Source: Lunularia cruciata (Eukaryota; Streptophyta; Marchantiopsida; Lunulariales; Lunulariaceae). Taken from it: 64,000 nt of DNA. Under the pieces are notes generated by a model that was given only the letters and a program-made list of their open reading frames with translations, was not told the DNA's origin and did no database searches. The stretch lies in assembly GCA_948567375.1 (NCBI GenBank), contig OX419755.1:47820291-47884290 (forward strand), read 5' to 3'. Below are positions 23,701-33,231 of the stretch, piece by piece (within the stretch, counting starts at the first letter, position 1; every line of letters starts with the position of its first letter). Position numbers and translations under genes: made by a program.

Positions 23701-24359
23701 GATAACCGAGCTGAAAAGATTTTTGAGCTTTTATAAGGATGAACCTGGCGGCCTCCGGAGTAGTAGTTACGATTGTATTCTTCCCAAATAGCTTGACTAT
23801 GTACATAGATCCATATCTGCACCCAACAATTGCAGATTTGCCATACCCGACGGCAACAAAGACTTCTGTTAGTTGTCTGTTCAGACTTATTCCAGTAAGG
23901 GGAGAATGAGGTATAAAGTTATGACAGAGAAGATCAATGCTCCATATCTCTTCGTAGTCTTCTAATTCTCCTCATACTTACCGATGAGGATTAACATCCC
24001 AGCTTTCTCTTCTTGTTTTGTTAGAGAAAAGTCTTCTTCCACTTCATCATATAACTTCAGAGATCAACCGCAGCACTGTGAGCCTAATTCCTCTCTCTCC
24101 ACATCACGCGACAACAGCAGCCTACAACGAGAAGGAAATAAGGGAAGGTACCCAACTCAGCTCTTTTCTTCTGCAGAAAGTTGTAAGGATCAAGCCAGAA
24201 TGCCGAAGTTTCTCCAAGATTTGAGTGACTCTTGCTGAAGGTGGGAAGATTTCTCCTTGTGCCCCTGCTGCTCCATAGAAAAATTACTGGAAGCACCAGC
24301 ACTCCGAAGATCAGAACTGCTAGCAAAATCCAGTCAGCCATTCTTGCTAATCCGAACAT
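17770..24359 (-). CDS. Cytochrome P450, CYP85-clan type, nine exons
   Basis: Exons: 24359-24152, 23816-23498, 21924-21769, 20105-19875, 19456-19367, 19247-19169, 18631-18528, 18173-18055, 17872-17770. Junctions 2 to 9 are phase-consistent. It encodes about 469 residues: an N-terminal membrane anchor (WILLAVLIFGVLVLPVIFLW), the I helix (IHAGYRTTAAVLVW), the K-helix ExxR (ETLR), FPDPYTFDPNRF, the heme loop PFGAGGHLCLG with the ligand Cys, and an FPMKV C-terminus. Exon number and motifs match the CYP85 clan (sterol, terpenoid or hormone oxidation at the ER). Histidine in place of Arg in the heme loop also occurs in CYP707-type enzymes. Oddities: the acid of the I-helix acid-alcohol pair is Arg; intron 4 uses a GC donor; exon 1 and exon 2 do not join in frame with the only good donor (G-GTACC at 24152), so a mini-exon, another donor or a 1-base lesion is possible. 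Met7 at 24341 (AGAATGGCT) is the better start. Substrate unknown. Confidence 0.88.
18797..18836. repeat. Perfect 17-bp inverted repeat (hairpin) in P450 intron 6
   Basis: TGCAAACAGGCGCATTG, a 6-base spacer TACGAA, then the exact reverse complement. Outside the perfect stem the flanking GTCG and TGAC extend the pairing past one mismatch. It lies in the intron between the exons ending at 19169 and starting at 18631. The loop is shorter than usual for a plant microRNA precursor. Confidence 0.9.
20240..21768. other. AT-rich insertion filling P450 intron 3
   Basis: P450 introns 4 to 8 are mostly 180-560 bp, but intron 3 is 1663 bp. From about 20240 the composition becomes T-rich and non-coding with no family motifs, and the right end is a copy of the short dispersed element (21529-21695). 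This looks like transposon-derived growth of the intron. Splice sites at both ends remain intact. Confidence 0.55.
21529..21695 (-). mobile_element. Short dispersed element, copy 1 (in P450 intron 3)
   Basis: Contains the family core: TAGACTCTATTGGGGCTTAG at 21577, the palindrome GGGGCTTAGCCCC, CGGCTCGATGGGGGTCTTCC, and the constant end CTACGCGGTCGCC. A longer variable end reaches back through GATATCTTAGGTGC, shared with copies 3 and 4. The strand given uses the GGCGACCGCG-first orientation as plus. Flanking direct repeats are not clear (a weak TTTAAATATACT against TTTATAAACATACT). It starts about 75 bp from the 3' end of exon 3. Confidence 0.8.
22009..23215. mobile_element. Probable DNA-transposon-like insertion in P450 intron 2
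   Basis: Intron 2 is 1573 bp. Its left part (22009-22120) contains GTTCTCGTAAAATATTTTAC followed by GGGG. Its right part (23100-23200), on the opposite strand, contains GATCTCGTAAAAGAACTTTA followed by TGGG and CTTTACGGGG. The two ends are therefore diverged inverted repeats rich in TTTACG words. The centre is AT-rich with a tandem array (22872-23010). No transposase frame is seen. Boundaries and class are inference. Confidence 0.4.
22872..23010. repeat. Tandem AT-rich repeat in P450 intron 2
   Basis: Four diverged units contain AGTTCATTGGTGAATTACAA followed by a CACTAAAAAATAAT-type tail. The units are about 25-40 bp and begin near 22877, 22915, 22952 and 22977. Non-coding. Confidence 0.75.
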
Positions 24360-25016
24360 AATGTCGCCCCATCAACCAAACAATCTGCACTAAATTCAAA
24401 TCCACTTCCCTTTGGTCATAGGTCATCGAATCCGGGAGCAGTAGGGGCCCTCCGCTTACTATTTCCTTTTTTCCAAAACAAGTTATAGGGTCCCGACTTA
24501 AGGGGATCTGTTTGTTTCAAAACTATTTTTAGGGGTCTAAACCTAAGTGCTCCATTCAAGAGTAGTGAGTTTTGGGATTGCAGGCAGTGTTCTTGCGCAT
24601 ATTTTATTTTTTAATAGTGTTTTATCAATCTTAACCTGCACTATTGATACTTTAACTTAGTAAGATAATAATATTAAGATAGTGGAAAGCATTTAAAAAT
24701 CAATTATTCAATACTTAAAATTAAATTAACTATATTTAAAATCTTTTGTTATATATATAAAAAAAAATTTATTCTCGCTTTTATATTGTCAAGGTTGTGA
24801 AGCTCACTTCCTACTCGTTCGTGCTTCCAAAGTGAGAGAGGGAGAGAGCAACAACACAAAGTCCTATAAGCCGAGATTCATGAACTAGCTCCGGCTCCGA
24901 AGTCTCCGCCCATTCATACCCAAATTTAGGATCACCCGGTAAGCAAGCCTTATGAATCGCATTGTGGGTGGGATCCTTTTGATTCGGCTTCATCATAGTG
25001 TTGTGTACTCATGTGG
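24360..25016. promoter_or_regulatory. Upstream region of the P450
   Basis: Sequence 5' of the P450 start on the minus strand. It is AT-rich at 24590-24780 and then more balanced. I cannot point to a specific TATA box or known element, so only the location supports a regulatory role. Confidence 0.25.
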
Positions 25017-25128
25017 CACCAATCATCCAGCTATATATGCTCCCTAAACACATGTTTAATGCTTACTCATACTTTACTCATGTGGGACCGATCATCCAGC
25101 TATATATGCTCCCTCAACACATGTTTAA
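25010..25128. repeat. Two direct units of about 69 bp
   Basis: CTCATGTGG(C/G)ACC followed by ATCATCCAGCTATATATGCT and CCCT(A/C)AACACATGTTTAA occurs at about 25010 and 25079, with few mismatches. The second unit ends just before the left target duplication of the dispersed element copy 2. Confidence 0.85.
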
Positions 25129-25143
25129 GGTCATGCAGAGAAG

Positions 25144-25253
25144 AAAATGAAAAAAGGCGACCGCGTAGGAAAAATGAAGGATGGGAAGACCCCATCAAGC
25201 CGTACAAGGGAGAGAAAAAAGGTAACATGGGGCTAAGCCCCAATAGAGTCTCT
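25144..25253 (+). mobile_element. Short dispersed element, copy 2 (110 bp, with target duplication)
   Basis: Starts AAAATGAAAAAAGGCGACCG and ends CCAATAGAGTCTCT; the middle has GATGGGAAGACCCCATCAAG and the palindrome GGGGCTAAGCCCC. It is bounded by the 11-bp direct repeat ATGCAGAGAAG at 25133-25143 and 25254-25264, which is best explained as a target-site duplication. It lies about 0.8 kb upstream of the P450 start, in inverted orientation to copy 1. Confidence 0.85.
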
Positions 25254-25858
25254 ATGCAGAGAAGTAGCTTGTCACGTATTCCATTTGCTTGTCACATGAA
25301 GATGCGTTCCATGTTCTCTTGTGGGTCGCTATCACTTACTCAATCCGATTGGATTTTATGCCTCTATATTTCTGAAATGCATGTATAGATCATTATCAAA
25401 TTCTCCAAATCACTACTTTTGAGACCTGATACCTCCACTGTTACAGGGTGGAGAAAAAAACTTACAGCAATCCATGAGAGAATGTTATTAGGCAATCAAT
25501 CAAGCACATACTAATGTCTATAGAAAATTCTGCCCATCTAGCTAGATTAGTGTTTGTGGCAAACACGGGTAATGAGGTAGAAGGTGGAAGTCCAATGCTA
25601 AGAATATTTATTAACGGAACACACGGGAAAAGAAATATCAGACTAGGTAAAAAGAAATATATGAGTTCAGAAATGAGATACTAATCCTGGTCCTTTTAAG
25701 CGTATGGTCATGGAGTATATAAAAGTATGGACATCTTATTTTTGTTTGGTAGTATACTCATAAGGGATACATCGCGTATAAGTCATTTGTTTGATTATTT
25801 CTTTCTTGTAAACCAATACCAGGAGCATTTTCATATACTTCTCATATTGATTGCTCCC

Positions 25859-25974
25859 GCAGAACAACATACAAAAAAACCTTTCAATGTGTATAATCTT
25901 TTAATCCATTGGTTGGCAGAACAACATACAAAAAAACCTTTCAATGTGTATAATCTTTTAATCCATTGGTTGGC
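25859..25974. repeat. 57-bp direct duplication
   Basis: GCAGAACAACATACAAAAAA to CCATTGGTTG occurs twice in a row with a period of 57 bp and no visible mismatch. The identity suggests a recent duplication. Confidence 0.9.
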
Positions 25975-26378
25975 GAGAATGTAGATATATTAACAATACT
26001 AATAAATGAACTAGTGTTTTTAGAGATTTTGTACTTATAAATTATGTTATTATAAATTAATTCCAATAAATTAATTTGACATCATAAATTTTTATTAAAT
26101 TATTTTATAATATTCTATATCACTTTAATATAGATAATTGAGACTCAAATTTTAGAGGATATTAAAAAATTACATCAATAAATCAAAATGTAATACTCTG
26201 TATATTCTATCAAAGTAAGGATGTCTCATTTCTATTCTAGATATCATTATTATAATTATAATATTCAAGTTCATAAAACTTAGCATATTTGTTATGTTGA
26301 TCCATATGAATTTAACAAATTTCTAGCATACAGTATATATTTCTGTAGAGTATAATAAGAATAAGAATAGAATAAGAA

Positions 26379-26383
26379 GAAGA

Positions 26384-26416
<33 letters not shown>

Positions 26417-26435
26417 ATTACTATTATTATTATAT
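26379..26435. repeat. ATT microsatellite
   Basis: About 17 ATT units with small interruptions (TAATATTACT in the middle), preceded by AAGAATAAGAATAGAATAAG. Simple sequence repeat, probably length-polymorphic. Confidence 0.9.
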
Positions 26436-28807
26436 CATATTCAAAAATCATTTCATCAATGAATCATCATCATAAATCATTTCATCAATCATTCATAAAT
26501 CCAAAATTAATATGAAGACATATTTCTTTGCATATTATGTTCCTCTTATCATATCAGCATGCTTACTCTAGATCATACCTTAAAAGATTCCTAATTGAAA
26601 ATAATTCATGAAGAAAAACTTCATTTGATTATAAAACCATAAAGAAAATTAATAATATAAATAAATTTTATTTGGAAAATAATAAATATTAACTAAAAAT
26701 GTTAGATGAAAGTTAAGGACTATATCCTTCTCCCATGTACATATATACATTCTAGTATGATAAACCTATTATCAACAAAGAATTTCAAAAGATACTAGGT
26801 TTATCTATGTTAAATACAATCAGTTATTATCTTTTTTTGAATTTCTCATCCATATCATATAACCATCCTCATTATATATGATATTAAATTTTTTAATATC
26901 TTAATTTCAAAAGATAGGCTACATAAAATTTTATTGTGAAATTTTTTTTATGTAAATTTTTTTATTTTGATCTTGAATACATGCTAAAATTTTAACTTAA
27001 TTACTCTTTTAAAGTTTTCTAATTTAATCATCAAAATGGTAAAACTTGTTTATTTTTACATTTAAATGAATTCTCAAATAAATTTATTTAATTTATTAAT
27101 TTTTTTACTATTTTACATAATTTATAGCCAAAATTTATAATTTCAATAGCTAATAGTTATTGTCACTTCAAAAGTAATACTATATACTTATTCTATTTAA
27201 GAAGATGATTAATTAAATTCTAATAATTGGATAATCATAAAATATAAAAATCTACATAAAAGAGATACATTCTAAATTTAGTCAATACTCCTAACTTTCT
27301 AAGTGTATTTTTTTGAGGACATGAGAACTTCCAAGAGAAACATAAGATAAAAAACACAAAACTCCAACACTTGATACTCAAATGCTCCAAAGGAGCACCT
27401 TGTCTTTATTATATAGCAAAGAGGATCCTCTCAAAAGAAGTTTCACCCTTGGATCAGATATATGGATTTGTGATATTTCAGTGAGCTCCACCCTAAGATT
27501 AGTTGCATGAATGAGTGACATATCGATCCTTGTCCTATTTGGTTGGTCAAACAAGTTTGACCAAAGGAAATATTAAGGGAATCTTCTTGTAGGTGAGGTA
27601 TGGGAAAGGTACCATTGGAAAGCTCTCAACAAGACTAACTTTAGAGGTGAAAGGCAAGTCTTTGTTCCTTAATGGGAATGGAATATTTCCATTTTTTAGG
27701 CCAATCCACCCGTTTAGGCCTCCAAAATTAGCTCTAAATTTTTTTAGTGTGTTTTCAACTCCTAGACTATTAGTGAAAGTACTCTTTTTGTGACACCTCT
27801 CTTTGATCTACTAAGTTTGTAATATATAACATCTTTTGAGATATTACCAAGCCAATTTTCAGCTCTAGATAATATGTCTAGCTATTTGTATTACACTAAT
27901 CCACATATCCTGTTATAGGATTCAAAATTACTTAATTTATTGGAAATATTTAAGGAATCATTCATGTTTAAGAAAGTTAATTTTTGACAACTACCATCAT
28001 TCATTATGTAAATTTTTATTCTTTCTTATAATATGTTTAGTCTTATTTCAATGAAGGAGTTAATCTGAATGTGCTCAATTAGTAAAAGGTTAAGTATATA
28101 AGGTTCTATATTTGAAGCAAAATCTCTTTCTAAAAGACAAATATGATGTTATTCAAATTTCTTTACACTTTTAAAAAATAAGATGAATGTGATATTAGAC
28201 ATTGTAGTAATATCAATTAATCAATTTTATCATAGATCTAAGGTGTAATTTCTAGCAATGTGTCTATTAAAGGAGAGTTAGCCTTTACTGGATTAGATGA
28301 GTGCAATGCAATATAGCTTTAAAGATACAATCTTGGAGAAGTAATTGTCCTCAAGTTTTCTCTTACACAATTAACTAAAAGTTTTATATTGATGCACATG
28401 TCATACTTCAAATGATCTTCCATTAAATCATTCTTTAATATTACTCCTTATATATGAATTTGTATCTTGCCCTATTTCTTTCTATAATTACTTGAGGATG
28501 TATTGTAATTGTTGTGTTGGTAGATGAAATAAGTAAGAAAATTCACTTAACTCTTCTTGTTGACATCGTAGTTATCCTTTGATTAACAAGACTCTAATTT
28601 TATAATATGTTTTATCATTATTATCTTTTGAGTGTACTTATATTAGATCAAAAGTTTTGCTTTATGAGTAAGTAATATTCAAGACAAGTGCATCAAATTG
28701 ACGTGATTGTAAGGATTCATCCACATTTAAAATACATTATTTGACTAAATATAACTTAGAAGATATGCTGTACATGAATTTATAAATATGTACTATAATA
28801 ATTAGGA

Positions 28808-28840
28808 AAACACTCTTTATTATTATAATAAAGAGTGTTT
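28808..28840. repeat. Perfect AT-rich palindrome
   Basis: AAACACTCTTTATTA, a three-base centre, then TAATAAAGAGTGTTT. This is a 15-bp stem without mismatch. It could be a cruciform or the scar of an inverted duplication. Confidence 0.85.
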
Positions 28841-30788
28841 ACAACAACTTGAGAAATTACCAAATTCTATCCTTTATTTCTTAATTATAGTCAAAATTTA
28901 TTAATGATTCATAACTTGTTCAATTACATCTTCCAAATTAACTAAATAGTATAATTTAAAATACTCTAACAGAAAATTATTTCTTTTGGATTTTGGTCTT
29001 TTACAAAAATATTGACAAATTTAGAATGTGCATTTATATTTGGAGGTTTACCTCTTAGAGTCGTATGTATTAGGTCCTATTTTTGTAGCATTCGAAAGCT
29101 CTGGTCAAGAAGGTTCTAGAAGATAAAAAGATATTGCAAGAACATCATTATCGAGTAAGTTATTTAAGTTTGAATTAAATTATGTTTTGATACCCTAAAA
29201 CTTGGAATCAGAATCTAGGACTCCAAAATGAGATACAAGTAGTTTAAGAAACGTAATTAGATCACATGGTAATCAAAACTAGTGCTAATTTTACCATCAA
29301 AATTCCTTGATAAGAACTTTCCAATAAAACCAAGTTTGGTTTAAATCATAGAAGGCTTTTAAATTTAAGGTTTTAGTAGTGTATAATTTGGATAGATCAA
29401 AAGAAAAAGAGTTTGAGAGTAGTTTAGAAGTACATATAGAAAGGTGTTTCGAAGGTTAGAAGTATATATGTTTCCAAGGTAAGTTTAGAATCTAAACTTG
29501 TAGTGAATTATTGTCAAAGTTAATCCAAGATATGAAGTAGATTTTAGAATTAATGTTATTGGTTCTTTACTAGCCTTATAATGGAAATAATAAATGTCAA
29601 GAAGATATGTATAAGACTTTAATCTTGTTTTTAGATTTAGTGTCCCGTTGTTCGTTGTCGTAATATTCTGATCGACCCTTAATCCATGAGACACAAACCA
29701 TGAGCTAGACATAGCAAAACTCTATAAAATGGACGAGCGGGTTGATGGGTTAACACTCGTACAAAGACTCTTAACTACTTACTAATGATGCAAAGCTATT
29801 TATCACAACTTAATGAAAAGCACCAAGTAACTTAGGCCAAAAAGGAGAGTTAGTGTTAGGGGAAGTAGATACTCGCACTATGAGTTTATTTAGTATAATG
29901 CAATACATAAAGACTTATATTTTAGGAGGGAAGGGTACTGTCAGATTTCTAGCAAGTGCATTTGGAAAATCATCCAACATAATATTTAATTTCTTAATGA
30001 TGTAATACAATAATCTGATTCTATATGCTGCTTCCTTTCTTATCGAATCTCTGTACGTACACTTGGAGAATCATTCAACCTAGTGTGTTTTATTCATAGA
30101 GGGGTAGCAGCAAAATTATGCCACCTGAGGTTGACTTATTATTTAATGCTCTCCCCTCAGTTTAAAGTACCATGCTCTTCCATCAAAATTGATTCTCTAG
30201 TATGGAAAGAAAGATACAATAAGAAAGGTGTTAGCCTCCGCACTTCAGCTTCTCTAGCTGCTTGATGTATGGTCACTAATCATCTCATTTGAAATTCATT
30301 AATAGGACTTTATATTCCCTCGATGTACTCTAAGTATACAACGAACCATTATATCTTTACTCCTTCCACAAAATGACGTAGGTTTGTTTTAAGAACCATT
30401 CTGACCACCGCTTGAACCTCTTGTCTAACTTTGACCTGCAATATCTTCTTGACTACCCTTATTCTAATTATAAAGCCCGTAAAAATCTCCCATTTCTCCC
30501 ACATTTAGTAAAGCAGGTTACTACCGCCATACATCTTGTTGTCTTTGTGACTTTATTGTTGTAGACTCAGGTTTTGTGATTTGATTTGTGAGACTTGGTT
30601 TTGCCACTACCACATCCATGTTCCGAGCTTGCTGATCCTTTGTGAGTCGTTGTGGGGTACCGCAGTTTGGTGGGTGGGAAAAGCCGTTCTAGTTCTACTA
30701 TGGATCTAGCCACCAAAAAGAAGCCCAAAGAAGAGAAATCTCATGTAATCACAATACTCATGGGAGGAGGGGTGACAGAAGGTTCGTT

Positions 30789-31350
30789 TTACTCTTCAAG
30801 CTTTTGCGAACACACAATCTTCACAAGTCTTCCAATGGGGCACTTGTTGACAGTCGAGTGATGAATCGGAAATGCAAGGGAAGATACGCGGGGAAATGAA
30901 GGAGATTTTATTCCAGCAGTGACAAGAGTTGAACGAGGCACGAACACTTCGGTAATTGCAAGGATCCTCGGATTTGAAGACAAGATGCTGAGCAATGCGG
31001 TTGTCCTGTGCTTGACATCTTGAAAGATGCGTACTTCTCGATCTTCTGTCGTAGAGTTTCGCCGACGAAATGACTCATGGGAGCAACGTCGAGACCTGCG
31101 GAAGCTCTGCCGAGAAAGTGAACCTGAATTCTTCCATCAATGTTGCCACCGATCATCCACTCGTCCGGCATCGTCACCTCCGCACTTCGACACAATACGG
31201 GGTATGAGGTCTCTCGAAAGGTATTTGAGAAAGTCCTCACACCCGCAAAGACACTGAAGGATTAAACTTCTCTTTCGATGAGAATGAGAAGATGGTTTGT
31301 GGATTCCGTAATGGTCATCTAATCTGGAAGGGGCCATTTCGAGCTTCAAA
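30789..31350 (-). pseudogene. Unidentified coding-like relic
   Basis: Minus-strand frame 31240-30908 includes DEWMIGGNIDGRIQVHFLGR and SHFVGETLRQKIEKY. After a frame change near 31025 it seems to continue as SILSSNPRILAITEVFVPRS and LAFPIHHSTVNKCPIGRLVK to a stop at 30789. Composition and continuity suggest one protein of at least 140 residues, broken by a shift or an unseen intron. I do not recognise the family. The GC is higher than the AT-rich DNA to its left, which also fits old genic sequence. Confidence 0.3.
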
Positions 31351-31409
31351 GAGCTTCAAAGAACTTTGGACGCGAAGACATGTCGTGATGAGGCATATAT
31401 GCTAATAGG

Positions 31410-31630
31410 GTTTCCTGAATTCCTTACACCGATAAACGCGACCGCGTGTGAAAACAAGAAGGAGAGGAAGGCCCATCAAGCTCGTACAAGGAAAAGACAA
31501 ACGTACAAGGAAAAGACAAAGGGGGCTTAGCTCCAAATGGGACTTAGCTCCAATAGTATCGGTAAGAGAGTTTGCCTTGCCGCATCTAAGATATCTTAGC
31601 CATGCAAGTTGTTTCCTGAACTCCTTACAC
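31410..31630. repeat. 20-bp target duplication bracketing element copy 3
   Basis: GTTTCCTGAATTCCTTACAC at 31410-31429 and GTTTCCTGAACTCCTTACAC at 31611-31630 match at 19 of 20 bases and bracket the element at 31430-31610. Confidence 0.8.
31430..31610 (+). mobile_element. Short dispersed element, copy 3 (long form, 181 bp)
   Basis: Begins CGATAAACGCGACCGCG, then CCATCAAGCTCGTACAAGG, CTTAGCTCCAATAG, and a long end with CTAAGATATCTTAGCCATGC. It carries two internal duplications: CGTACAAGGAAAAGACAAA occurs twice, as does the CTTAGCTCCAA block. It is bracketed by a 20-bp near-perfect direct repeat, so both ends are defined. This copy shows that the full unit is at least about 180 bp and that copies 2 and 5 are shorter at one end only. 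Confidence 0.85.
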
Positions 31631-32723
31631 AGGCTTGTGCGTGTGACGCTGTAGGCATATTCCAAAGCGTATTCGTTGTACTGAGATCCTGTTTCAGATC
31701 CCCTTGGTCAGCGAAGTAGCTGTGCAAGGTGAAACTTCGACTATACATTATGAACTTTACATATGTGTGTATCGTACTGTATGTTACACGAATCAAGAGA
31801 TACTATGCCGCTAGACCTGGGCATTGTACAACTCATCAGCACCTGAATCTTAGGGATGTACTGTATACTTGCATAATGGATTGTAGTTTTGAATTGCACA
31901 TGGCAGAGCGGAGGGAAGAAGAACTGCGGTGTTGGGAAGACAAAATAGAATGGAGTAATAGCGAGTCGATGATCTGACTTTAAAGTTACAGTGCATTTCC
32001 TACTGTGTATATGTAGGGCATCCGCATGCACCGGTATAAGAAGACTTGCTATGACGGACCACAGGAGCTGAAGAGTAGCGAGGACCGTCAGTCCAATTTC
32101 ATTTCACGAGCGAAACCATGGAAATTCACGGAGACCCAGACTAGACAATTTTCATGTTCGGACTAGATTACATGAGAGCTACGGTCATCCATTACATTCG
32201 AGGAAAACTGCCTAACTCTCGATACATTAGCAAAACTGTCTGCATTCAAATGCAATGACCAAAACTTCTCAAGATACTTAATCGTGGACTGGAAGTTGTA
32301 GATCTAATCAGCAGTTGATTGCCAAGACTGTAGGCTGACAAAGATGACCGAAAATATGACCCATCCCAGAATTCGGTTACTGCGGATGATAAATTTTATG
32401 GATTTAGTCGATGGGATTTGTGGAAACGTTGCCCTCGTTGGAGCGATATATTCAAGTTTTGTTACAGCTCGTAACGGCTCGTCCATGTTATTGAATTTGG
32501 AAGGCCTTGGCGTGGCAATACGCTAATTTGTCCTGTCATAAAAAGGAACCTCGATGGTCCCACCTCGATGATCGTGCTGCAGACAACTCATCTCAAAACT
32601 GAGACTAGGGAATGGACGTGAGAGGATGGAGTGTTTGGTTACTTAGTGCAATTCAGTGTATGAGCAAAGCTTCCTATGATTCTTTACTCGTGAGACCCTG
32701 AAATAGCTACCGCACCAATTGAA
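31631..32723. other. No gene recognised
   Basis: Mixed-composition sequence with only short frames on either strand and no family motif. It may be decayed genic flank belonging to the relic at 30789-31350. Confidence 0.45.
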
Positions 32724-32957
32724 AGGCTAACGAAGGTCTTGCACCCAACGACATGGAGTGTGAGAAAGAACTACAAGCGAGAGATTCGACGCTTGAATCT
32801 TTGACCTATTGCGCTTATTGGGTATACAATTGGGTCTTAAAGGCTAACGAAGGTCTTGCACCCAACGACATGGAGTGTGAGAAAGAACTACAAGCGAGAG
32901 ATTCGACGCTTGAATCTTTGACCTATTGCGCTTATTGGGTATACAATTGGGTCTTAA
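32724..32957 (+). repeat. 117-bp exact direct duplication
   Basis: The block starting AGGCTAACGAAGGTCTTGCA at 32724 is repeated at 32841 with no visible difference. The period of 117 bp is 39 codons, so an open frame runs through both units (LAPNDMECEKELQARDS in each). The frame then runs directly into copy 4 of the dispersed element. I do not regard it as a real protein without further evidence. Confidence 0.9.
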
Positions 32958-33216
32958 ACAAGAGAAAAAGGCGACCACCTAGAACACATGAAGACACATT
33001 TGTTGGTTCGTACAAGGGGGAGACAAAAGAGGTACAAGGGGGAGACAAAAGAGGTAAAACGGGGCCAACCCCAATAGTATCTATATGAGTTATCTGCACT
33101 ACCATACTATACCCAAGCTACCCAAGATACCCAAGCTATGCAAGTAGTAAAGTCTATAAAATACAGGATCATCCTAAGATACCCGAGCTATGCAAATAGT
33201 AAAGTCTATAAAATAA
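32958..33216 (+). mobile_element. Short dispersed element, copy 4 (long form with duplications)
   Basis: Starts AACAAGAGAAAAAGGCGACC and contains GTACAAGGGGGAGACAAAAG duplicated in tandem (about 22-bp period), GGGGCCAACCCC, and CCAATAGTATCTATATGAG. A long end with CCCAAGCTATGCAAGTAG follows. That end is itself repeated: the unit at 33129 recurs at 33181 (52-bp period). Clear flanking target repeats were not found. Confidence 0.75.
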
Positions 33217-33231
33217 GGTAGAATCCAAAGA

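Larger units (their letters stand above)
25985..30640. other. AT-rich region without a gene
   Basis: About 4.6 kb with very high A+T, dense stop codons on both strands and no recognisable protein motif. Contents are a simple ATT repeat (26379-26435), a perfect palindrome (28808-28840), and a moderately mixed stretch at 27300-27850 that could be old LTR sequence. I see no RNA gene. Confidence 0.6.

Noticed and set aside
21529-25253. The inverted pair of dispersed-element copies as the two ends of one large transposon containing P450 exons
   Set aside because: Copy 2 has its own target duplication and three other copies stand alone, so each is a separate insertion.
25985-30640. tRNA, snRNA or CRISPR-like arrays in the AT-rich region
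   Set aside because: No cloverleaf-like or regularly spaced repeat pattern was seen; only a microsatellite and one palindrome.
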